Shown here: piece by piece, positions 1 to 9,342 of the stretch
Layout: each line of letters begins with the position of its first letter
Position numbering within the stretch: the stretch's first letter is position 1
Assembly (NCBI RefSeq): GCF_006538165.1
Contig: NZ_BDLU01000054.1
Span: 62,001 to 126,000, forward strand
DNA: 64,000 bases
Direction: 5' to 3'
Origin: Komagataeibacter diospyri
Lineage (GTDB): Bacteria > Pseudomonadota > Alphaproteobacteria > Acetobacterales > Acetobacteraceae
Position numbers and translations under genes: made by a program
The notes under the pieces: model-generated
Told to the model about the DNA's origin: nothing
Database searches by the model: none
The model's input: only the letters and a program-made list of their open reading frames with translations

Positions 1-72
1 CCGCTGCTGCTGGCGTGCGTGCTGGGGCTGGGCGGCCTGTGGCGCGGGGTTATGCGGGACAGGGTCATCTAG
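1..72 (+). CDS. C-terminal end of a membrane protein (partial)
   Basis: An open frame enters from the left edge and stops with TAG at 70-72. The 23 visible residues are a Leu/Gly-rich hydrophobic stretch followed by a short basic tail ending RDRVI. This is the usual look of a last transmembrane helix with a cytoplasmic end. The family cannot be named from so little sequence. Confidence 0.6.
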   Translation, partial: PLLLACVLGLGGLWRGVMRDRVI

Positions 73-103
73 GGAAAACAGGCCTGCCCATCTGATCATC
101 TTA

Positions 104-157
104 ATTCATGCATTTTAAATGCATGAATATTTTCCTAAATCCCCGTCAAATGCATGA
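104..157. promoter_or_regulatory. Perfect 12-bp palindrome plus a third half-site upstream of the XRE gene
   Basis: ATTCATGCATTT (104-115) and AAATGCATGAAT (117-128) are perfect inverted repeats around a single T. The half-site AAATGCATGA occurs again at 148-157, 31 bp from its first copy, or about three helical turns. The site lies in the AT-rich gap upstream of the XRE-type regulator, so an operator, perhaps for autoregulation, is a reasonable inference. No T-run follows, so a terminator is less likely. Confidence 0.5.
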
Positions 158-331
158 CAAAGGTTATTTTATGTAATGCCTGTGCGCCGTCCTCTGGAAA
201 TTCGTATAAATAGCGGATTTATTGTAGCCATTCTTGATTTAAAAAACCTTAACGTTCACATGTGGGTGGTTGAGGTATCTTAATTTCCAGTTGGTCTGGG
301 AATATCAGGCAGGGAAGGTAAGACCATTATT

Positions 332-793
332 GTGACGGGGAAAATGTCCGCTACGTCCAATCCTGTAGATGTGCATGTCGGCAACCGTATCCGCCTGCGT
401 CGCACATTGCTGGGTATGTCACAGGAACGATTGGGTAATGCCCTGGGGCTGACATTCCAGCAGGTGCAGAAGTATGAACGCGGGCGTAACCGGGTAGGGG
501 CGTCACGTCTGTACGACCTGGCATGCGTCCTGGATGTTCCGGTAGGATTTTTTTTCGCGGATCTGCCCATGCAGGCCAGTGACGCAGACCAGCCCGATAC
601 AGGCAATGCGCAGGGCATGGCCGAACCCACCGCCAGCCTGCTGTCGCCTGCATTGCCTACGGTGGCGCAGGATGACCTGGCCCTGCTGGCACGTCGCGAA
701 ACCATTGAACTGGTCCGGGCCTATTACGGGATCGAGGACAGTGGCACCCGCCGTCGCGTCCTTGATCTTGTCCGGTCCATGGGCGCGTCCTGA
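332..793 (+). CDS. XRE-family helix-turn-helix transcriptional regulator
   Basis: This is a predicted cytoplasmic DNA-binding regulator of 153 residues. An N-terminal Cro/CI-type helix-turn-helix spans roughly residues 17-72 (RIRLRRTLLGMSQERLGNAL, then QQVQKYERGRNRV). A variable tail ends in a short helical segment. It resembles the small alphaproteobacterial XRE regulators that carry the QVQKYERG motif. The first start is GTG at 332; ATG at 344, with GGGG just upstream, is an equally plausible start. A palindromic operator candidate lies 175-230 bp upstream. The target genes are unknown. The next gene is convergent. Confidence 0.8.
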   Translation: MTGKMSATSNPVDVHVGNRIRLRRTLLGMSQERLGNALGLTFQQVQKYERGRNRVGASRLYDLACVLDVPVGFFFADLPMQASDADQPDTGNAQGMAEPTASLLSPALPTVAQDDLALLARRETIELVRAYYGIEDSGTRRRVLDLVRSMGAS

Positions 794-801
794 ACGGCTG
801 G

Positions 802-1464
802 TTATTCCCGCCTGAGCACCTGATCGGTCATGAAGGATGCGATTTTTCCGGCACGGAAATCCGTGCGCAGGCGGTCTTCATCATATTCCGTGCGGACCCA
901 GTCCATGAAGGGCAGTCGTCCTTCGGCCTCCGCTGCGTAACGCAGGAAGAAGGCATCCAGAACCCCGGTCCGTGAACTGTTGAAATGGCCGTTTTTCCAT
1001 GAAAGCTGGCGCAGCGCCTGTTGCGCCGTCCCCCCTTCGAACAGGATAACAAGTCCCGCTGCCAGTCCCGTGCGATCGGCACCCGATTTGCAGTGCATGA
1101 GCATGGGAAAGCGGATGTCGCGGTACAGCCGCGCGAATCGTTCAATACGATCCTTGTGCGGGGCATTGCGGCTTTCGAACGCCATGTCGATATGGATCAG
1201 CCCGATCTTATGGGCGGCTTCACGCGACAGGGCATCCGACCCGCACTGGCGGTGCCCGCGCAGGTTGACCAGTGTTTTCAGCCCGTAGCGGCGGGTGGCA
1301 AGCCGCAGCCGCCATGGCGTGGGGTGGTTGCAGCGATAGACACGGCCGGGAATGACCACGCGGAAATTGGTCCATGTCTGCCGCAGGATCGCATGGTCCA
1401 CGAACAGGCTGTCGATCCACGCACGGCTCCGGCCGGCAGGGGTGGACAGGTTTCCCTCAAACAC
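802..1464 (-). CDS. CX5R-type protein tyrosine/dual-specificity phosphatase-like protein
   Basis: A 220-residue soluble protein with the signature HCKSGADRTG at residues 124-133: catalytic Cys125, P-loop Arg131, CX5R. An upstream stretch, LKTLVNLRG, matches the strand before the general-acid loop of bacterial DSP-like phosphatases. The family removes phosphate from tyrosine or other phosphoesters, and many bacterial members act in exopolysaccharide control; the substrate here is unknown. The start is GTG at 1464 with AGGA about 8 bp upstream. It lies downstream of the sdh terminator on the same strand and converges with the XRE gene. Confidence 0.75.
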   Translation of the reverse strand: MFEGNLSTPAGRSRAWIDSLFVDHAILRQTWTNFRVVIPGRVYRCNHPTPWRLRLATRRYGLKTLVNLRGHRQCGSDALSREAAHKIGLIHIDMAFESRNAPHKDRIERFARLYRDIRFPMLMHCKSGADRTGLAAGLVILFEGGTAQQALRQLSWKNGHFNSSRTGVLDAFFLRYAAEAEGRLPFMDWVRTEYDEDRLRTDFRAGKIASFMTDQVLRRE

Positions 1465-1494
1465 CAGCCATGTCCTTTCAAACGGGTGGATATG

Positions 1495-1529
1495 AAAAAG
1501 GCGCTGGATTTTTCACATCCAGCGCCTTT
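1495..1529 (-). terminator. Rho-independent terminator of the sdh operon
   Basis: A 13-bp perfect stem (1497-1509 pairing with 1517-1529) with a 7-base loop. Read on the minus strand it is followed by a short T-run. It lies about 30 bp after the sdhB stop codon. Confidence 0.85.
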
Positions 1530-1559
1530 CGCGTCAATCACGAATGAGGTGACTGTCCG

Positions 1560-2342
1560 TTACGCCTTGCGTTCCAGCTGCAGTTCCTTGATCCGGCCAA
1601 TCGCCTTGGCGGGGTTCAGGCCCTTGGGGCAGGTCTGGGTACAGTTCATGATCGTGCGGCAGGCATACAGCTTGAGCGGATCTTCCAGCGCGTCCAGACG
1701 GTCGCCCGCATGTTCGTCACGGCTGTCGGCAATCCAGCGATAGGCCGCCAGCAGCGTTGCCGGTCCAAGGTAGCGGTCGCCATTCCACCAGTAGGACGGG
1801 CACGAGGTGGAGCAGCAGAAGCACAGGATGCACTCCCACATGCCATCCAGCTCGGCACGTTCCTCAATGCTCTGGCGGCGTTCGGAATCCGGCGGCGGCA
1901 GCGTGTCGGATTTCAGCCACGGATCAATCGAGCGCAGCTGCGCGTACGCACCGTCCAGATCGGGCACCAGATCCTTGATGACCGGCATGTGCGGCAGCGG
2001 GTAGATTGCGATGTCACCCTCAATGTCCCGAATGGGCTTGAGGCACGCCAGCGTGTTTTCGCCTGCGATGTTCATCGCGCACGACCCGCAGATTCCTTCA
2101 CGGCACGAACGCCGGAAGGTCAGGGTGGAATCGACATCGTTCTTGATATGGATAAGCGCGTCGAGCACCATCGGCCCGATTTTGTCCAGATCAATCTCGT
2201 AGGTATCGACCACGGGGTTCTTGTCATCGTCCGGGCTCCAGCGATAGATCCGGAAGTTCTTGACATTGGTGGCGCCGGGGGCGGCGGTGAAAATGCGGCC
2301 CTTGCCCACCGTGCTGTTCTTTGGCAGCCTGAATTCGACCAT
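1560..2342 (-). CDS. sdhB: Succinate dehydrogenase iron-sulfur subunit
   Basis: SdhB carries electrons from the flavin of SdhA to the membrane quinone site (TCA cycle and respiratory complex II, cytoplasmic face). The 260 residues are normal length. All three cluster motifs are present: the [2Fe-2S] set CREGICGSC, then [12 protein letters not shown] and [12 protein letters not shown] for the [4Fe-4S] and [3Fe-4S] centres. It is the last gene of sdhCDAB, 26 bp after sdhA, with AGGA about 8 bp before its ATG, and a terminator follows. Identification is secure. Confidence 0.98.
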   Translation of the reverse strand: MVEFRLPKNSTVGKGRIFTAAPGATNVKNFRIYRWSPDDDKNPVVDTYEIDLDKIGPMVLDALIHIKNDVDSTLTFRRSCREGICGSCAMNIAGENTLACLKPIRDIEGDIAIYPLPHMPVIKDLVPDLDGAYAQLRSIDPWLKSDTLPPPDSERRQSIEERAELDGMWECILCFCCSTSCPSYWWNGDRYLGPATLLAAYRWIADSRDEHAGDRLDALEDPLKLYACRTIMNCTQTCPKGLNPAKAIGRIKELQLERKA

Positions 2343-2368
2343 CGTCTCGTTCCTTTTCCGCCGTTACG

Positions 2369-4180
2369 TCAGTAGACGCGCTTCTTGGGGGGGAAGACCT
2401 GCACATCGTTGGTCAGCGTTTTCATGTGCACGGGGCGGTAGCTTAGCGTGACATCGCCCGTGTCGGTCATGTGGGCGACGGTGTGCTTCATCCAGTTCTT
2501 GTCGTCACGGTCGGGATAGTCGTCATGCGCCTGGGCGCCGCGGCTTTCGTGACGGGCGTCTGCACCCGCCATGGTGACGGTGGCATTGGCCAGCAGGTTC
2601 TCGAACTCCAGCGCTTCCATAAGGTCGCTGTTCCAGATCAGCGAACGGTCGTTGATCGAAATATCGGGAATTTCCGACCAGATTTCTTTGATCTTTTCCA
2701 CACCCTGCGCAAGGCTTTCGGTGTTGCGGAACACGGCGGCGTGCTTCTGCATGGTGCGCTGCAGCTTGCTGCGCATGTCGGCCACATGGGTCTTGCCCTT
2801 GGCGTAACGCAGGCGGTCGAAGCGTGCGATCGCGGCGTCACCCGCCCCTTCGGGCAGCGGCGGGATCACTTCCTCGCTCTTGATGGTGGCGGCGGCACGC
2901 TGGGCGGCGGCGCGGCCAAACACCACAAGGTCAAGCAGCGAGTTGGTGCCAAGGCGGTTTGCGCCATGCACGGATACGCAGGCCGCTTCACCCACGGCCA
3001 TAAGGCCGGGCACCACCGCATCGACATCATCGGCCGTGGGGCGGATGACCTCGCCATGGTAATTGGTGGGAATGCCGCCCATGTTGTAATGCACCGTCGG
3101 CAGCACCGGCACCGGCTCCTTGGTCACGTCGATACCGGCAAAGATGCGCGCCGTTTCCGAAATGCCGGGCAGGCGTTCATGCAGGATCTCGGGGCCAAGA
3201 TGCTCGAGGTGGAGCATGATGTAGTTCTTTTCCGGACCACAGCCGCGACCTTCGTTGATTTCGATGGTCATGGCGCGCGAGACCACGTCGCGCGACGCCA
3301 GGTCCTTGGCCGTGGGGGCGTAGCGTTCCATGAAGCGCTCGCCTTCGGAATTGGTCAGGTAGCCACCTTCGCCACGGCAGCCTTCCGTCAGCAGGCAGCC
3401 CGCGGGGAAGATACCGGTGGGGTGGAACTGCACGAATTCCATGTCCTGCATCGGGATGCCCGCGCGGATCGCCATGCCACCGCCATCACCCGTGCAGGTA
3501 TGCGCCGAGGTGCACGAATGGTAGGCGCGGCCATAACCGCCGGTCGCCAGCACGACTTTCTGCGCGCGGAAACGGTGCAGCGTGCCGTCTTCCAGGCACC
3601 ATGCCATGACGCCACGGCATGCGCCATCGTCATCCATGATCAGGTCGATGGCGAAATATTCGACAAAGAACTCGACGTTATGCTTCAGGCACTGCTGGTA
3701 CAGCGTGTGCAGGATGGCATGGCCCGTGCGGTCGGCGGCGGCGCAGGCGCGGGGCACCGGGGCCTCGCCATAGTTGCGCATGTGTCCGCCAAAGGGGCGC
3801 TGGTAGATCTTGCCGTCTTCCGTGCGGGAAAAGGGCACACCCATGTGCTCGAGTTCCTGCACGGCGGGCACGGCTTCGCGGCACATGTATTCGATGGCGT
3901 CCTGATCGCCCAGCCAGTCCGATCCCTTGACGGTATCGTACATGTGCCAGCGCCAGTTATCCTCGGCCATGTTGCCAAGCGATGCGCCAATGCCGCCCTG
4001 TGCGGCGACGGTATGGCTGCGTGTGGGGAAAACCTTGGTCACGCAGGCGGTCTTGAGGCCGGCAGCCCCCATGCCCAGCGTGGCCCGGAGGCCGGAGCCA
4101 CCAGCGCCTACGACAACCACGTCATATGCGTGGTCAACGATCCTGTAGGAGCCGGTGAGTGGTGAAGTGGTCGCGTTCAT
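2369..4180 (-). CDS. sdhA: Succinate dehydrogenase flavoprotein subunit
   Basis: SdhA oxidises succinate to fumarate with covalently bound FAD. The 603-residue length is typical. The dinucleotide-binding GAGGSG lies near residue 26. The FAD-linking histidine is His56 in [10 protein letters not shown], and the substrate-site [15 protein letters not shown] segment is present. It sits third in sdhCDAB, separated from sdhD by 97 bp. The long open frame antisense to it is a GC-bias shadow. No SdhE assembly factor is seen in this window. Confidence 0.98.
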   Translation of the reverse strand: MNATTSPLTGSYRIVDHAYDVVVVGAGGSGLRATLGMGAAGLKTACVTKVFPTRSHTVAAQGGIGASLGNMAEDNWRWHMYDTVKGSDWLGDQDAIEYMCREAVPAVQELEHMGVPFSRTEDGKIYQRPFGGHMRNYGEAPVPRACAAADRTGHAILHTLYQQCLKHNVEFFVEYFAIDLIMDDDGACRGVMAWCLEDGTLHRFRAQKVVLATGGYGRAYHSCTSAHTCTGDGGGMAIRAGIPMQDMEFVQFHPTGIFPAGCLLTEGCRGEGGYLTNSEGERFMERYAPTAKDLASRDVVSRAMTIEINEGRGCGPEKNYIMLHLEHLGPEILHERLPGISETARIFAGIDVTKEPVPVLPTVHYNMGGIPTNYHGEVIRPTADDVDAVVPGLMAVGEAACVSVHGANRLGTNSLLDLVVFGRAAAQRAAATIKSEEVIPPLPEGAGDAAIARFDRLRYAKGKTHVADMRSKLQRTMQKHAAVFRNTESLAQGVEKIKEIWSEIPDISINDRSLIWNSDLMEALEFENLLANATVTMAGADARHESRGAQAHDDYPDRDDKNWMKHTVAHMTDTGDVTLSYRPVHMKTLTNDVQVFPPKKRVY

Positions 4181-4277
4181 TTCTTGGACGTGTCCCGATG
4201 CTCGTTCGGACGGCCGGCCAGTATTGCGGCCCGCCGGTCCGCGAATGTCATGTTCTGCTCAGGCGATTGCGTGGGCC

Positions 4278-4709
4278 TCAGCCCGCGGCAATCCTGCCCC
4301 GGCTGCTACCGGCCAGCGCCAGCTTCAGTACGGAAACCGTGCCGAACAGACCCAGAAGGAAGACGATCCCCTTCATCAGCAGGCCCGCAGGCAGGTGCGC
4401 CTTGCCATGCACGTAGTCATCAATGATGACCTGCAGCCCAAGCTGGGTGTGGTAGAAGGTCAGGATCACCAGCGACAGCATCATGGTGGTGTTCAGCGGG
4501 CGTGCGCCCCACTTCGCCACTTCCGGCTGCGATGCGCCGGCCAGGCGGAACACCTGGATCACGAACCAGCCCGACAGCGGCACAAGGGCCACCGCCGATG
4601 CGCGTTCCGCCCACCAGTGGCCAACACCGGCCTGCCCCGAACCCAGGCCCCGCGCGCGCGACAGCTGCGAGCGCATGACCGTGACATGCGGCTTCTTTGG
4701 ATTGCTCAT
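4278..4709 (-). CDS. sdhD: Succinate dehydrogenase membrane anchor subunit D
   Basis: A small hydrophobic anchor of 143 residues with three predicted membrane helices. It holds complex II in the inner membrane and helps form the quinone and heme b sites. The segment HTQLGLQVIIDDYVH carries the family's His-x10-Asp-Tyr arrangement (heme ligand and quinone-site residues). It starts 2 bp after the sdhC stop, so translation is probably coupled. Confidence 0.93.
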   Translation of the reverse strand: MSNPKKPHVTVMRSQLSRARGLGSGQAGVGHWWAERASAVALVPLSGWFVIQVFRLAGASQPEVAKWGARPLNTTMMLSLVILTFYHTQLGLQVIIDDYVHGKAHLPAGLLMKGIVFLLGLFGTVSVLKLALAGSSRGRIAAG

Positions 4710-4711
4710 GG

Positions 4712-5170
4712 TCAGGACGCCTTCTTGCGGGAACGACAGATCGCGACACCAAGGATACCGGCCACCAGCGCCAGCGTGGTGCCCACTGTCACGCCCACGG
4801 CCACGGGGCCATCCTCGTTGATTTCCTTTTTGGAGAAGCGATAGCCGCTATCCCACACCAGGTGGCGTATCCCCGCCACGAAGTGATAGACCAGCGCCAG
4901 CGCCCACCCCGCGAGCAGCATCTGCCCCAGCGGGTTGCCGGTCACCTTCTGGACCTTGCTGAAAGATTTTGGTCCCTTTGCCGCCGCGCTGATCCAGCAC
5001 AGGCCAAGTGCCGAACCGCCAGCGGCGGCGACACCGGCAGCGCGGTTCGCGATTGAAAGGAACATGGAAAGACGGAAGCGGTAGACCTGGAGGTGTGGGG
5101 ACATAGGCCGCCTGGTCAGAGTTCCGTCGCTTCGCTGCCCTACATAGAGCGCATCACGGACATCCTGCAT
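4712..5170 (-). CDS. sdhC: Succinate dehydrogenase cytochrome b556 subunit
   Basis: First gene of sdhCDAB; cytochrome b subunit and membrane anchor with three predicted helices. RPMSPHLQVYRF and the heme-ligand region YHFVAGIRHLVWDSG are classic SdhC features. The ATG at 5170 gives 152 residues, close to family size. The frame stays open to 5260, but that extension looks unlike SdhC. At the quinone site the usual S-x-x-H-R is SIANR, so the His is replaced by Asn. The gene lies 187 bp downstream of asd on the same strand; the promoter was not resolved. Confidence 0.93.
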   Translation of the reverse strand: MQDVRDALYVGQRSDGTLTRRPMSPHLQVYRFRLSMFLSIANRAAGVAAAGGSALGLCWISAAAKGPKSFSKVQKVTGNPLGQMLLAGWALALVYHFVAGIRHLVWDSGYRFSKKEINEDGPVAVGVTVGTTLALVAGILGVAICRSRKKAS

Positions 5171-5357
5171 GGTCGTCTCGTCAATTTCCCTGTTATGGCT
5201 TCGGTTTGTTCCGTCGCCTTGTCTGAATTCGGTCCTACGCCGCACGGAAGGCGGGGTCAACGCACGCCCGGAACACGAGGTTGAGAGACCTGATCTCCGC
5301 TACATGGCGGTACAGCCCCGCTGCACCGCCATTCATGCCTGCCCTGTGGCCAGCCGG

Positions 5358-6377
5358 TCAGTGCCCGAGCAGGTCGAGTGCGACCATCGTTTCCGCGATC
5401 TGGACCGCGTTCAGCGCCGCCCCCTTGCGCAGGTTGTCGGCAACGCACCAGAAGCCGAGTCCATTGGGCACCGTCGGGTCGATGCGCAGGCGCGAGACGT
5501 AGGTCGCGTCCTCACCCACGACTTCAAGCTGGGTAGCGTAGCCGCCATCCTCGCGCTTGTCATGCAACACCACGCCCGGCGCTTCACGCAGGGCTTCGCG
5601 GGCGCGTTTGATATCAACGGGTTCCTCGAATTCCACGCTGATGGCCTCGGCATGGCCAATAAACACGGGAACACGCACGCAGGTGGCGAAGACCGCGATG
5701 TCGGGGTCGAGGATCTTGCGGGTCTCGACCGTCATCTTCCACTCTTCCTTGGTCGCGCCGTCATCCATGAAACGGTCGATATGGGGAATGCAGTTGAACG
5801 CGATCTGCTTGGTGAACTGCTCGGCCTTCAGCGGGTCGCCCACCAGGCTGCCACGCGACTGGTTGAACAGTTCGTCCATGCCGCTTTTGCCCGCACCGGC
5901 CACGGCCTGGTAGGTAGCGACCACAACGCGCTTGATTGTGAACAGGTCATGCAGCGGCTTGAGGGCCACCACCATCTGGATGGTCGAGCAGTTGGGGTTG
6001 GCGATGATGCCGCGCTTCGCCTTCTTCACATCGTTGGGATTGACCTCGGGCACCACCAGCGGCACGTCCGGCTCCATGCGGAAGTGGGAGGTGTTGTCAA
6101 TCACGATGCAGCCCGCTTTCGCGGCCCGCGGCGCATGTACGGCCGAAACCGCCCCACCGGGGGAGAAAAGGGCGACATCCCAGCCGGTAAAGTCGAAGGT
6201 TTCAAGGTTCTGGACCTTCAGTACCTTCTTGTCGCCAAAGGAGACTTCCTTGCCCGCCGAACGGGCGGACGCAAGGGCCACGATTTCATCCACAGGGAAC
6301 TGACGCTCGGCCAGAGTCTTGAGGATCTCGCGCCCCACAGCGCCGGTGGCGCCCACCACCGCAACGCGGTAACCCAT
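5358..6377 (-). CDS. asd: Aspartate-semialdehyde dehydrogenase
   Basis: Reduces L-aspartyl-4-phosphate to aspartate semialdehyde with NADPH, the branch point to lysine/diaminopimelate, threonine and methionine. The N-terminal NADP fold begins VAVVGATGAVGREIL. The acyl-enzyme cysteine is Cys130 in IANPNCSTIQ. The ATG at 6377 gives 339 residues, the normal size, and has AGGATGGAAG just upstream. A longer open frame to 6620 adds 81 non-homologous residues and is rejected. It is divergent from zwf. Confidence 0.97.
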   Translation of the reverse strand: MGYRVAVVGATGAVGREILKTLAERQFPVDEIVALASARSAGKEVSFGDKKVLKVQNLETFDFTGWDVALFSPGGAVSAVHAPRAAKAGCIVIDNTSHFRMEPDVPLVVPEVNPNDVKKAKRGIIANPNCSTIQMVVALKPLHDLFTIKRVVVATYQAVAGAGKSGMDELFNQSRGSLVGDPLKAEQFTKQIAFNCIPHIDRFMDDGATKEEWKMTVETRKILDPDIAVFATCVRVPVFIGHAEAISVEFEEPVDIKRAREALREAPGVVLHDKREDGGYATQLEVVGEDATYVSRLRIDPTVPNGLGFWCVADNLRKGAALNAVQIAETMVALDLLGH

Positions 6378-6662
6378 AATCTTCCATCCTGTCCTGTCAT
6401 GCCGGTCCCGTCCGGGCGGACGGGCCGTTAGCCGTAACTGTAACGACACGTAGAGCCTGTATGCCAAAGGCGCAAGCAGCACGGACCATGCGGAACCGGG
6501 AATCGAATCGGGGGTAAGGTCAAGGTGGCATGTCCCATGCGGTGATAGGTCTTGTCCGTTTCCGCGTGCCGGGTGCACGCTTGGCCCATCGCGCCATACC
6601 GGGCAGGCCCCAGCGGCCACCCGTCCCGGTACAGGGCGCAGGCAAGAACGGTTAGAGAGATC
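6378..6662. promoter_or_regulatory. Divergent asd/zwf intergenic region
   Basis: 285 bp between two divergently read genes, so it must hold both promoters unless one is leaderless. I see no clear operator, riboswitch or extra gene. The frames running through it on both strands are extensions of asd and zwf. Confidence 0.5.
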
Positions 6663-8186
6663 ATGGCCTTATCATCCGATACTTCCAAAACCATGCCCCC
6701 CGGCGCGCGCAGGGCGCCACCATGCACCCTGGTCATTTTCGGGGCGCATGGGGATCTGACCAAGCGGCTGCTCATGCCTGCGCTGTACAATCTGGTGGGC
6801 AACGGGCTGCTGGATGACGGCTTCCGCATCATCGGCGTAGACCGCGTGGACAGCACGACCGCGCAGTGGCGCGACGGGCTGGCCGACATGATGCAGTCCT
6901 TCACCCGTAATCCCAACGCCGAATTCCATCCTGCCAGCATCAACGCGCAGCAGTGGGACTGGCTGGCGCAGCGCCTGGAATACGTGCAGGCCGATTTCAG
7001 TGATGCGGACGCCCTGCGCCAGCTTGGTGCGAAACTGCCGGGTAACGCCATCTTCTACCTTGCCATCCCCTCGCGGTTTTTCGCCACGGTGGTGGAAACA
7101 CTGGGCACGGCCGGGGTGGTGACGCAGAAAGAAGGTGTCTTCCGCCGCGTGGTGATTGAAAAGCCCTTTGGCTCCGACCTTGCTTCCGCGCAGGAACTCA
7201 ACCGCCGGGTGCTGTCGGTGCTGGAGGAGTCGCAGGTCTTCCGCATTGATCACTTCCTGGGCAAGGAAACGGTGCAGAACATTCTCGCCATGCGATTCGG
7301 CAACCTGATATTCGAACCGCTGTGGCGCAACGAATATGTCGATCATGTCGAGATTACCGCCGCCGAGACCATCGGCGTGGAACAGCGCGGCGCGTTTTAC
7401 GAACCTACCGGTGCGCTGCGTGACATGGTGCCCAACCACCTGTTCCAGTTGTTCGCCATGGTGGCGATGGAACCGCCCAACACGTTCGACGCCGAAAGCG
7501 TGCGCAACGCCAAGGAACAGCTGTTCGAGGCCGTGACCCCGATCGACCCGAAAGACGCCGTGCGCGGGCAGTACGCAGCTGGCACGGTGGAGGGCAAACC
7601 CATGGTCGGCTACCGTGAAAGCCCCGGCGTCGCCCCGCACAGCAACACCGAAACCTATGTGGCGCTGAAGCTGCATGTGGATAACTGGCGCTGGGCCGGG
7701 GTGCCGTTCTACCTGCGTACCGGCAAGGGGCTGGGGGGACGGCGGACCGAGGTCGTGGTGCAGTTCCGCAAGCCGCCGATGCTTATGTTCCGTGAAACCG
7801 AAACGGAGGAACTGCCCCCCAACCGCATCATCCTCAACATCCAGCCAGCCCAGGGGCTGACGGTGGAACTGGGGGCGAAAAAGCCGGGACCGGAAATGGA
7901 CCTGACCAATGTGCAGGCCCGCTTCCGGTATGAGGACGTGTTCGCCAAATCCCCTAATGTCGGGTACGAAACCCTGCTGTATGACTGCCTGATGGGTGAT
8001 GAAACCCTGTTTCAGCGCGCCGATAATATCGAGGCGGCATGGAAGGCCGTGGATCCCGTGCTGCAGGCATGGGCGAAGGATACGGCGGGGCCGGAATTAT
8101 ACGAAGCTGGCACGACAGGCCCCCGTGGGGCGGATGAACTGCTGCATCGTGACGGGCGGGCATGGTACCCGCTCGATCGCGCCTGA
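6663..8186 (+). CDS. zwf: Glucose-6-phosphate 1-dehydrogenase
   Basis: Catalyses the NAD(P)-linked oxidation of glucose 6-phosphate to 6-phosphogluconolactone, the entry to the pentose phosphate route, which is central in acetic acid bacteria. The nucleotide motif GAHGDLTKR (residues 27-35) and the active-site segment RIDHFLGKE with the catalytic His are present. The ATG at 6663, preceded by AGAGAG, gives 507 residues, the family norm; an open extension upstream to 6552 is not conserved in character. No pgl or gnd gene adjoins it. Two hairpins follow the stop. Confidence 0.97.
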   Translation: MALSSDTSKTMPPGARRAPPCTLVIFGAHGDLTKRLLMPALYNLVGNGLLDDGFRIIGVDRVDSTTAQWRDGLADMMQSFTRNPNAEFHPASINAQQWDWLAQRLEYVQADFSDADALRQLGAKLPGNAIFYLAIPSRFFATVVETLGTAGVVTQKEGVFRRVVIEKPFGSDLASAQELNRRVLSVLEESQVFRIDHFLGKETVQNILAMRFGNLIFEPLWRNEYVDHVEITAAETIGVEQRGAFYEPTGALRDMVPNHLFQLFAMVAMEPPNTFDAESVRNAKEQLFEAVTPIDPKDAVRGQYAAGTVEGKPMVGYRESPGVAPHSNTETYVALKLHVDNWRWAGVPFYLRTGKGLGGRRTEVVVQFRKPPMLMFRETETEELPPNRIILNIQPAQGLTVELGAKKPGPEMDLTNVQARFRYEDVFAKSPNVGYETLLYDCLMGDETLFQRADNIEAAWKAVDPVLQAWAKDTAGPELYEAGTTGPRGADELLHRDGRAWYPLDRA

Positions 8187-8200
8187 CGGTTTCAGGCGGG

Positions 8201-8267
8201 GTCTGGATACGGTCACGATCCTGTCGTGACGCGGTATCCAGACGCCGCCCGCAGAAGTTGCGGGCGG
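8201..8267 (+). terminator. Double hairpin after zwf
   Basis: The first hairpin pairs GTCTGGATAC (8201-8210) with its complement at 8234-8243 and has a nested inner stem (8212-8218 with 8224-8230). The second pairs 8245-8253 with 8259-8267. There is no long T-run, so termination or 3' end protection is inferred. It lies between two convergent genes. Confidence 0.6.
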
Positions 8268-8309
8268 GAGGGGGCAGAAATCAGATCCTGCCCTGTAACG
8301 GGATGCGGG

Positions 8310-8843
8310 TTACTGCGCGGGTGTGGCCGTGCTGCCCTGCGCTTCAGTGGCCTTGGCCTGCTGTGCGGCGGTGTGTTCGCTGTCGCCCTCGCGGAACAGG
8401 GTATCGGCGTGCTTGCGCTGCTTCTTGGAGAAGCTGTCATACAGCGACGCGAACGCGGTGTTCAGCGTCTGCATGTCATGCGCGCGCTCGACCACCAGTT
8501 CGGCATAGGACTGCATGTTTTCCACGGCGTTCAGGGTCGGCAGCTTGCCGCGGCGGTCCTCGATCGCGTCATGCAGGCGCTGCCCGTTGTCGCGCATGTC
8601 CTGTGCGAAGGGGGCCCACAGGGCTTCCTGCTTCTTGGTGATGCCCAGTTCGTCATGCAGCGCCTTGATGTGCGCTTCCACCTGTTCCGGCTCAGGGTCG
8701 CGTGGGGTGTGGGCCAGCGGTGCTGTCGGGTTGGGCTTGCCTGCCTCTGTCTGGGCGGCTGCCGCGGGCTGCTGGTCGGCCGCCATGGCCATGGCGGGCA
8801 GCATCAGGAGGGCGGCAGCGGGTAGGAACCGACGGAACATCAT
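8310..8843 (-). CDS. Periplasmic LTXXQ (Spy/CpxP-like) family protein
   Basis: 177 residues. The N-terminus (MMFRRFLPAAALLML ... AMA|AD) is a clear Sec signal peptide with cleavage near residue 21. The mature protein is highly charged and helical and holds two Spy/CpxP-like repeats: LGITKKQEALWAPF and FSKKQRKHADTLF, which match the L-[TS]-x2-Q pattern. Spy and CpxP are periplasmic chaperones or stress modulators; chaperone activity here is only inferred. It sits between zwf, with which it converges, and another secreted small protein on the same strand. Confidence 0.7.
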   Translation of the reverse strand: MMFRRFLPAAALLMLPAMAMAADQQPAAAAQTEAGKPNPTAPLAHTPRDPEPEQVEAHIKALHDELGITKKQEALWAPFAQDMRDNGQRLHDAIEDRRGKLPTLNAVENMQSYAELVVERAHDMQTLNTAFASLYDSFSKKQRKHADTLFREGDSEHTAAQQAKATEAQGSTATPAQ

Positions 8844-8904
8844 GTTGTGTGTTTTCCTTCGCAGTGTGTGTCAGTGTGCGTGGGATGTGTCAGGGCTGCG
8901 GTTA

Positions 8905-9255
8905 TCAGTAACCGCCACCATACGGGTAATAGGCCGGCGGCGGGGCAGCCGGCGCGGGCGTGGGATAATAGGCTGGCGGAGGGGCCGCTGCGCCACGTTC
9001 GGCCAGCGTGCTTCCCAGCATGGCGCCAACCGCAAGCCCGGCAAGGCCGCTGCCTACGGCCAGCCCCGCACCCCCGCCGCCACCACGGTGCCCGCCATAA
9101 TAACCGCCGCGCGGTGGGGGCGGCGGCGGTCCACGATGTCCGCCACGCGGGCCGCCATGCCATGGCTGGGCCTGCGCGGCCGGTACGGCTGTTGCCAGTA
9201 TGCCCAACGCAAGGCTGGCTGACAGGAGGGAAGCGGTAAGTTTGCGCAGATGCAT
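8905..9255 (-). CDS. Secreted Gly/Pro/Tyr-rich small protein
   Basis: From the ATG at 9255 the protein has 116 residues and begins with a signal peptide (MHLRKLTASLLSASLALGIL, cleavage after AQA). The rest is low complexity: poly-Pro, Gly/Arg/His clusters, then a glycine-zipper-like hydrophobic segment (AGLAVGSGLAGLAVGAMLGS) and PPAYYP repeats. The layout resembles glycine-zipper or YXWGXW-type envelope proteins. In-frame ATGs at 9276 and further upstream would lengthen the leader. Function is unknown; the envelope location is inferred from the leader. Confidence 0.6.
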   Translation of the reverse strand: MHLRKLTASLLSASLALGILATAVPAAQAQPWHGGPRGGHRGPPPPPPRGGYYGGHRGGGGGAGLAVGSGLAGLAVGAMLGSTLAERGAAAPPPAYYPTPAPAAPPPAYYPYGGGY

Positions 9256-9342
9256 GGACTTTGAGAACCTCGACATGTCGTGAAGGCGGAGAACGGGACA
9301 ATCATGACCGATGTCCGTGTCGAAACGATGGCCGGCCATGTG

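Noticed and set aside
2471..4165. 564-residue open frame antisense to sdhA
   Set aside because: It mirrors sdhA, which has every catalytic motif; its own sequence is His/Arg/Gly-rich with no domain. Long antisense frames are expected at this GC bias.
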